Under the pieces are notes generated by a model. The model saw only the letters and a list, made by a program, of their open reading frames with translations, did no database searches and was not told where the DNA came from. DNA of 64,000 nt from Kutzneria buriramensis (GTDB taxonomy: Bacteria; Actinomycetota; Actinomycetes; Mycobacteriales; Pseudonocardiaceae). The stretch is taken from NCBI RefSeq assembly GCF_003387475.1, contig NZ_QUNO01000016.1:186001-250000 (forward strand), written 5' to 3'. The translations under genes were made by a program, and so were the position numbers. Shown one piece after another: positions 58,038 through 64,000 of this stretch (the stretch's first letter is position 1; the number at the start of each line of letters is the position of its first letter).

Positions 58038-59593
58038 CAGGCAGTCCCCTCCCCCGAAACTCCCACTGCGCGGGGAGATTCGGGAAGCCGTTCGGGATCG
58101 TCCCACAGTACTGCAAGATTTCGGCCGAGACGGGCGGCCAGCTCGTCCGGGCCGACGCGCAACGCGGCCTGCCGCAACTCCGAGATCCGTTCCGGCAGCC
58201 GGGCCAGCCCGCCGTCGGCGGCGATGGCCGCGACCGCCGCGCGGAAGTCCGAGTCGCCACAGTCCTCACGATGCCACAGGATCGCCGGCACGCCGCACCT
58301 CAGCGCGGTCGCCCACTCCTCACGTGCCTTCGCGTTGCCGGGTGTCAGCGGTTCGCTCAGCACCAGCGACACGATGGTCTGATCACTGCTGAGATCGGCC
58401 GCCAGTCGTCCGAAGTAGTTCACCCCGCTCGGCTGCGACCAGTACGCACGCACCGCCCGCGGCTGGCGCTTGAACGCTTCCCAACGCCGCCGCCAGGCCA
58501 GATGCAGGCTCGGCTCGCGCAGCCGTTCCAGGCTGCGGAGCACGATCGAGTGGTCCAGGACGAACGGCCTCGGCTCCCCGCCGACCGGCGACCGCTGCAG
58601 CCAGAACTCCACCGGTTCGTTGAGCATTTCCAGCGGCAGCACGAACTCCAGCATGAGCCGCGTGGTCGGACGGACTTCGGCCATCGTGCCGAGCGCCGCC
58701 TCCACTTCCGTCACGACGTCGTCGAACTCCGATCTCAGGTCGGCCCGGGTGATGTGGCGGTCCCGCTGGCGCCGCGGTCGCCATTCCGGCTGGTCGTGCT
58801 GCCACCAGTGGGAGAGGACGATCCGGTCGGATCCCCGCGGATCGGGATTGACCTGGATCACCAGGTAGGCCGGCCACCGGACCTCGTCAGCCTTGTGGCG
58901 GGCCCGCCATGGCGCGTCGTCGAGACGCTGCTCAAGACCCCATTCCCGGGCATACTGCCGAACCCAGCGCTGGACGGCCCGCGCGCGGGCCAGGTCCGCG
59001 GCCAGCCGCTCGGCGACACAGTCCAGGAACACCATCCACGGCGGCAGCGACTTCGGGGCCGCGTTCGCGCCGACGAGATGGGTGAAGGCACTCCACACCG
59101 TCGAGCAGTGCGGCGGCAGTCCGGCCAGCCGATAGTCGGTCGCCACCCGCGCCAATCCCGATACGGCTCGGCCCTCTTCCCCCGGGGTCGTGCCCGACAG
59201 CCGAACGGGCAGCAGCACGGCCCGGAGTTCGGCCCAACTCCGGTCGGCCGTCAAATCCACCGACCCAGTCCCGAAAATGAGGGAGAAGGCCTGCCATTCG
59301 TCGGCGAGTTCGGCCATTCTCTGGCCATCGGCGGCCAGCGGGTCGAGGAATCGGACCTGTTTGACCAGGGCCGCCAACCCGTCCGGCTGACGTCCGCACA
59401 CGGTGACCAGCTCGATGAACCCCGCCCGGACGGTCGGCATGGCCCGCAGCGGAAGCGGCGCCCCGAAGCACACCGCGAGCCTCTCGACCAGCGCCAGGCG
59501 GGCATTCTCCGACTGCAGGGTGGGGCAATCCTCCAGCCACAACACGAAGTCCTCTTGCAGACGTAGTCGCACAGCATCGTGCGTGGGCTCCAT
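58037..59593 (-). CDS. VMAP (vWA-MoxR-associated) protein with N-terminal EAD
   Basis: 518 residues from ATG 59593 with AGGAGAGG upstream. Residues 5-90 form an EAD (VLWLEDCPTLQSENARLALV, CGRQPDGLAALVKQVRFLD). The middle part is unassigned. The C-terminal region VPAILWHREDCGDSDFRAAV, LARLPERISELRQAAL and LAVLWDDPERLPESP is the VMAP-C signature. In the systems described by Aravind and colleagues, VMAP links a MoxR/vWA switch to effectors through matching EADs. The cyclase-like protein at 49735 carries the matching EAD. Confidence 0.8.
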   Translation of the reverse strand: MEPTHDAVRLRLQEDFVLWLEDCPTLQSENARLALVERLAVCFGAPLPLRAMPTVRAGFIELVTVCGRQPDGLAALVKQVRFLDPLAADGQRMAELADEWQAFSLIFGTGSVDLTADRSWAELRAVLLPVRLSGTTPGEEGRAVSGLARVATDYRLAGLPPHCSTVWSAFTHLVGANAAPKSLPPWMVFLDCVAERLAADLARARAVQRWVRQYAREWGLEQRLDDAPWRARHKADEVRWPAYLVIQVNPDPRGSDRIVLSHWWQHDQPEWRPRRQRDRHITRADLRSEFDDVVTEVEAALGTMAEVRPTTRLMLEFVLPLEMLNEPVEFWLQRSPVGGEPRPFVLDHSIVLRSLERLREPSLHLAWRRRWEAFKRQPRAVRAYWSQPSGVNYFGRLAADLSSDQTIVSLVLSEPLTPGNAKAREEWATALRCGVPAILWHREDCGDSDFRAAVAAIAADGGLARLPERISELRQAALRVGPDELAARLGRNLAVLWDDPERLPESPRAVGVSGEGTA

Positions 59594-59819
59594 AGGCGCC
59601 CCTCTCCTCACCGCGGTCGACGTGCCACAGCAACGACGTGGGCGTCGCCGCGGTGCCGCATCCCTCTGTGGGAACAGACAGTCGCACCCCGGGTGAATAT
59701 GCGCAACGACTTGACGTGCCGCGCCCCCGCCGATTTGTTGGCGCTAGCTGAATTCAGCGGCCGATCGGGTGACTTCTGTTGCCAGGGTGGAGTTCTTGAC
59801 ACCGCAAGCATATGCGCGA
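59594..59819. promoter_or_regulatory. Intergenic region upstream of the VMAP gene with a 12-bp palindrome
   Basis: 226 bases separate the NB-ARC/TPR stop and the VMAP start. They are less GC-rich than the genes, and hold the perfect palindrome GCTGAATTCAGC (59747-59758). This is the only wide gap in the minus-strand series, so VMAP, MoxR and the FxsT-like gene may have their own promoter here. No terminator hairpin was seen. Confidence 0.45.
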
Positions 59820-62357
59820 TCACAGCGGCAGCGGATCGACGTCACAGTCGAACCGCTGGTCGGTCATGGACAACTCCAGCACAGCGGGATGCTGCGGCCC
59901 GAGCTTGCCGGTCAGCGCGGCCACGGCCTCGGCACGCAGCCGTTGTCCCTCGTCGACCGAACCCGTCGCGATCAGGTCCAGCGCCAAGTTCGCCGCGCAC
60001 CCCGACGTGGTCGGGTGATCGGCGCCCAATACCCGAGCACAGGCCTCCCTTGTGACAGTGTCCAGCGTCAGGGCCGTCTCGAAGTCGCGCAGCGCGAACA
60101 GATCGTTGGCCAGGTTGATCGCTGCCGCGAGCGTGGACGGATGCTCGGCGCCAACTCTGTCGCGCAAGCCCGCCACGCCGGCCTCGCTGACGTCCCGGGC
60201 CGCCGCCGGATCTCCGTTCAGCCGCAACAACACCGCCTGGTTCACCATGGCGGTCAGGCTGTGCGGGTGGGTGTCCCCCAACTGGTCGCGGTAGCGCGCC
60301 ACCGCCTCGTCACCGACGCGCTGTGCGGCGTCGAGGTTCGATGCGTGCCGCTGGGCGATGGACAGACACAGCTTCGCGGCGATCACCTCCGGGTGAGATT
60401 CGCCGTAGCTCCAACTGAGGCTGTCGACGGCTTGTTCCGCCGCCTCCACCGCGCCTGCGCGGTCGCCGATCCTTCGGCGCATCTCCGCGAGCAGGCGGGT
60501 GGCTTGCGACGTGAGCGGGTGCCGCTCCCCGTGCACACTGGCGGATCGGGCGACGACGTCCTCGAACGAGCCGCCGGCACGCAGACAGTCCCCCAGTTCC
60601 CAGCTGTCGAGCGCCATGCCGATCTGTGTGATCAGGCTCTTCGCATGGTCGGCGCCGTACGTCTCGATCATCTGCCGCAATGTGGCGGTATCAAGCTCGA
60701 GCGCCTCGGCGAACTCGCCGGCCAGGCGCAGGCTCACCCCCAGACTGTGCGCGCTGTCGAGCGTGACCGGCTCATCTGGGCCCAGCGCCCGCATTGCGGT
60801 GGCGTGGACGCTTCTCGACAGCTCCAGCGCCGATGTGAATTCGCCCCGCATGCGCAAGTCGCCGGCCACGCTGTTCAGGGCCTCGATGGTGCCTTCGTGA
60901 TCGACTCCCAGCACCCGGCGCGAGATCTCCACCACCGTGTCGTCCAGCGCAGCAGCCCTCTGGTGGTGGCCGTTCAACCGCAGCATCAAACCGAGCCAGC
61001 GCCCGATGCGCAGTGTCTCGGGATCGTCCTCGCCCAGCTCCGCGCGCCGTATGTCGTAGACCCGATGGGAAAACTCCAGGGCCGCCCGATGGTCGCCCAA
61101 CCAGAACAAGTAGACAGCGATGTTGTGGATGAGGTCACGGACCGCGGGATCGTCGCACTCGATCGCGTTCGATGCCGTGACATGCGGAAACAACTCGGCA
61201 TAGCGAACACGCTGATCGGATTCCCCCGGCATGTTCGGATCGCTCGCGGCAAGCAGCAGATGCGCCCCATGACGCAACGTTCGATACTCGTCCTCGGTCA
61301 TCTGCCTCTGCAACGCCGATCGCACCAAGCGGTGGATCTGAATGCTGTTGGTACGGTGATCGACACGGGCGAGCGAATACCGGTTGATGTCTCGGATCGC
61401 CTCGTTGAGGCGCAGGCGGTCGCGCAGCCCCCGATCGAGGTCCGGCGATATCGACACCGACCGGCCGATCGTGAAGAGGCTCAGGGAGATCGGCTCCGGT
61501 GCCAGCACCGCCGCCACCTGGAGGATGCGCAGCGCCGTGGGATTGCGATCCGCCAATCGTTCCAGCGACAGGTTCCAGGCCATACCGACGGAGCTCGGAT
61601 AGTCAGTGGGCTGGGACACGTTCAACAACTCGTCCTGTTTCTCCTCCAGCAGCTGGAGGTATTCCCCGGCGGGCATGCCGGTGACCGCCCGCCACGCGGC
61701 CGCCTGCTCGATCGCCAGCGGCAGGTCGCCCAGCGCGGCCGCCAGCTGGTCGGCGTCCTTGTCCGTCAGTTCAGGCCCCCGCCGCTGGAGCAGCTGCCTG
61801 CTCTCCTCGCGCATGAACACGTCGACCTCGAGACCGTGGGCCTGGTTGCGCCATTCGAGGTTCCGGCTGGTGACGAGGATCCGCCCCGGGCCACCAGTCG
61901 GCAGGTAGGGCATGACCTCCAGGACCGACTCGGCGTTGTCGAAGACCAGCAACCAGTTCGACGGTATCCGCCATCGGGCGCCGCCCCGGAGCGCGTCCAG
62001 CACGATCTGCACGGCGACGTTCGGCTCGACGCCGACACCGACGTTCATCCGCTGTGCGAGTTCGGCCAGCGAGTTCCGGATCTGCACGTCGTGCTCGGCC
62101 GGCACCCACCAGATCACCTCGAAGTCGGCCTGGTGGCGATACACGTACTCGATGGCGAGCTGCGACTTTCCGACGCCGCCCATCCCGTGCAGGGCGTGCG
62201 GCACGATCGCGGCTGTCGTCCCGGGTACGAGGCTCTCGTGCAGCCGGTCCAGCAACTGCTCGCGCCCGGTGAAGTTGAGGTTGCGGGGCGGCACGCCGCC
62301 CCAGACAACCGGTGCTGCGGTCAGCGACGCCGGCCGCGCCGGGCCCGGATCGGTCAC
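59820..62357 (-). CDS. NB-ARC/TPR (STAND) protein, paralog of the C-terminal part of the FxsT-like protein
   Basis: 845 residues from GTG 62357, chosen because AAGG lies seven bases upstream and the sequence then aligns with the paralog from VVWGGVPPRN; ATG 62384 is possible. P-loop ALHGMGGVGKSQLAIEY near 58-70, LLVFDNAESVLEVMPYL, LVTSRNLEWRNQAHGLEVDV, GDLPLAIEQAAAWRAVTGMP. TPRs from about 410 to 830 (ERHPLTSQATRLLAEMRRRI, DQLGDTHPHSLTAMVNQAVL). The tail CDVDPLPL matches the paralog. Such STAND ATPases sense ligands and oligomerise. It lacks the vWA-like region of the paralog. Confidence 0.87.
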   Translation of the reverse strand: MTDPGPARPASLTAAPVVWGGVPPRNLNFTGREQLLDRLHESLVPGTTAAIVPHALHGMGGVGKSQLAIEYVYRHQADFEVIWWVPAEHDVQIRNSLAELAQRMNVGVGVEPNVAVQIVLDALRGGARWRIPSNWLLVFDNAESVLEVMPYLPTGGPGRILVTSRNLEWRNQAHGLEVDVFMREESRQLLQRRGPELTDKDADQLAAALGDLPLAIEQAAAWRAVTGMPAGEYLQLLEEKQDELLNVSQPTDYPSSVGMAWNLSLERLADRNPTALRILQVAAVLAPEPISLSLFTIGRSVSISPDLDRGLRDRLRLNEAIRDINRYSLARVDHRTNSIQIHRLVRSALQRQMTEDEYRTLRHGAHLLLAASDPNMPGESDQRVRYAELFPHVTASNAIECDDPAVRDLIHNIAVYLFWLGDHRAALEFSHRVYDIRRAELGEDDPETLRIGRWLGLMLRLNGHHQRAAALDDTVVEISRRVLGVDHEGTIEALNSVAGDLRMRGEFTSALELSRSVHATAMRALGPDEPVTLDSAHSLGVSLRLAGEFAEALELDTATLRQMIETYGADHAKSLITQIGMALDSWELGDCLRAGGSFEDVVARSASVHGERHPLTSQATRLLAEMRRRIGDRAGAVEAAEQAVDSLSWSYGESHPEVIAAKLCLSIAQRHASNLDAAQRVGDEAVARYRDQLGDTHPHSLTAMVNQAVLLRLNGDPAAARDVSEAGVAGLRDRVGAEHPSTLAAAINLANDLFALRDFETALTLDTVTREACARVLGADHPTTSGCAANLALDLIATGSVDEGQRLRAEAVAALTGKLGPQHPAVLELSMTDQRFDCDVDPLPL

Positions 62358-62443
62358 ATGGAACCTTCGACGCCCGCGAGGCATCTCTTTAGCCAAGCGG
62401 ACGACATGCCAGCCGAACGGACGAACCCGGCCGCACGATGCGG

Positions 62444-64000
<1,557 letters not shown>

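Noticed and set aside
49735-62357. Locus as a CRISPR, toxin-antitoxin or restriction system
   Set aside because: No repeats, nuclease or methyltransferase genes were seen; all domains fit STAND, MoxR/VMAP and peptide-modification families.

Overview
The window is high-GC DNA with dense, tightly packed genes, many GTG starts, ATGA and GTGA start/stop overlaps, TetR, MarR, LysR and GlxA regulators, and a cholesterol-ring catabolic block laid out as in mycobacteria. This points to an actinomycete, most likely of the Pseudonocardiales or a related soil group. That assignment is an inference. I found no rRNA, tRNA, CRISPR array, insertion sequence or transposase, and no stretch over 300 bases without a gene.

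Region by region. 1-4.9 kb: end of a DUF1295 membrane protein, a peroxiredoxin, an EtfD-type membrane Fe-S reductase, a secreted NLP (NPP1) protein and small unknowns. 4.8-8.2 kb: an O-methyltransferase, an M15 peptidase, an ECF sigma factor and a haloalkane-dehalogenase-like hydrolase. 8.3-12 kb: a TetR gene with a double-dyad operator and a four-gene redox operon. 12-17.8 kb: GlxA, MarR and LysR regulators with flavin- and NAD-dependent oxidoreductases. 17.8-23 kb: ileS, a thioredoxin and an ATP-grasp ligase. 23-29.5 kb: an XRE regulator, secreted proteins, and two paralogous TetR genes sharing operator-like sites, one of them in frame with a SnoaL-like gene. 29.6-36 kb: a secreted beta-helix protein, two tandem flavin monooxygenases, an LRV-repeat protein and copies of a roughly 45-bp dispersed repeat.

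36-44.8 kb matches in order and orientation the KstR2 regulon of Mycobacterium tuberculosis (fadA6, kstR2, ipdF, fadE30 diverging from fadD3, fadE31, fadE32, fadE33), which degrades the C and D rings of cholesterol through HIP-CoA. An extra enoyl-CoA hydratase sits after fadD3. All of these genes appear to be controlled from one 45-bp divergent region holding overlapping dyads. 44.8-49.7 kb holds an Acg-like protein, an NlpC/P60-like protein, a MarR regulator, a GH18 chitinase with a DasR-type operator, and an AIM24 protein.

49.7-62.4 kb is the most unusual part: two convergent operons whose stop codons are one base apart. The plus-strand operon encodes a divergent nucleotide-cyclase-homology protein with an effector-associated domain (EAD), a 54-residue FxsA-like peptide, and an HExxH protein of the peptide beta-hydroxylase type. 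The minus-strand genes encode an NB-ARC/TPR protein, a VMAP protein with its own EAD, a MoxR-type AAA ATPase, and a 1426-residue protein joining a SAV_2336/vWA-like region to NB-ARC and TPRs. This looks like a VMAP ternary conflict or signalling system combined with an FxsA/HExxH RiPP-type peptide module. The window ends inside a FadD-type acyl-CoA ligase.
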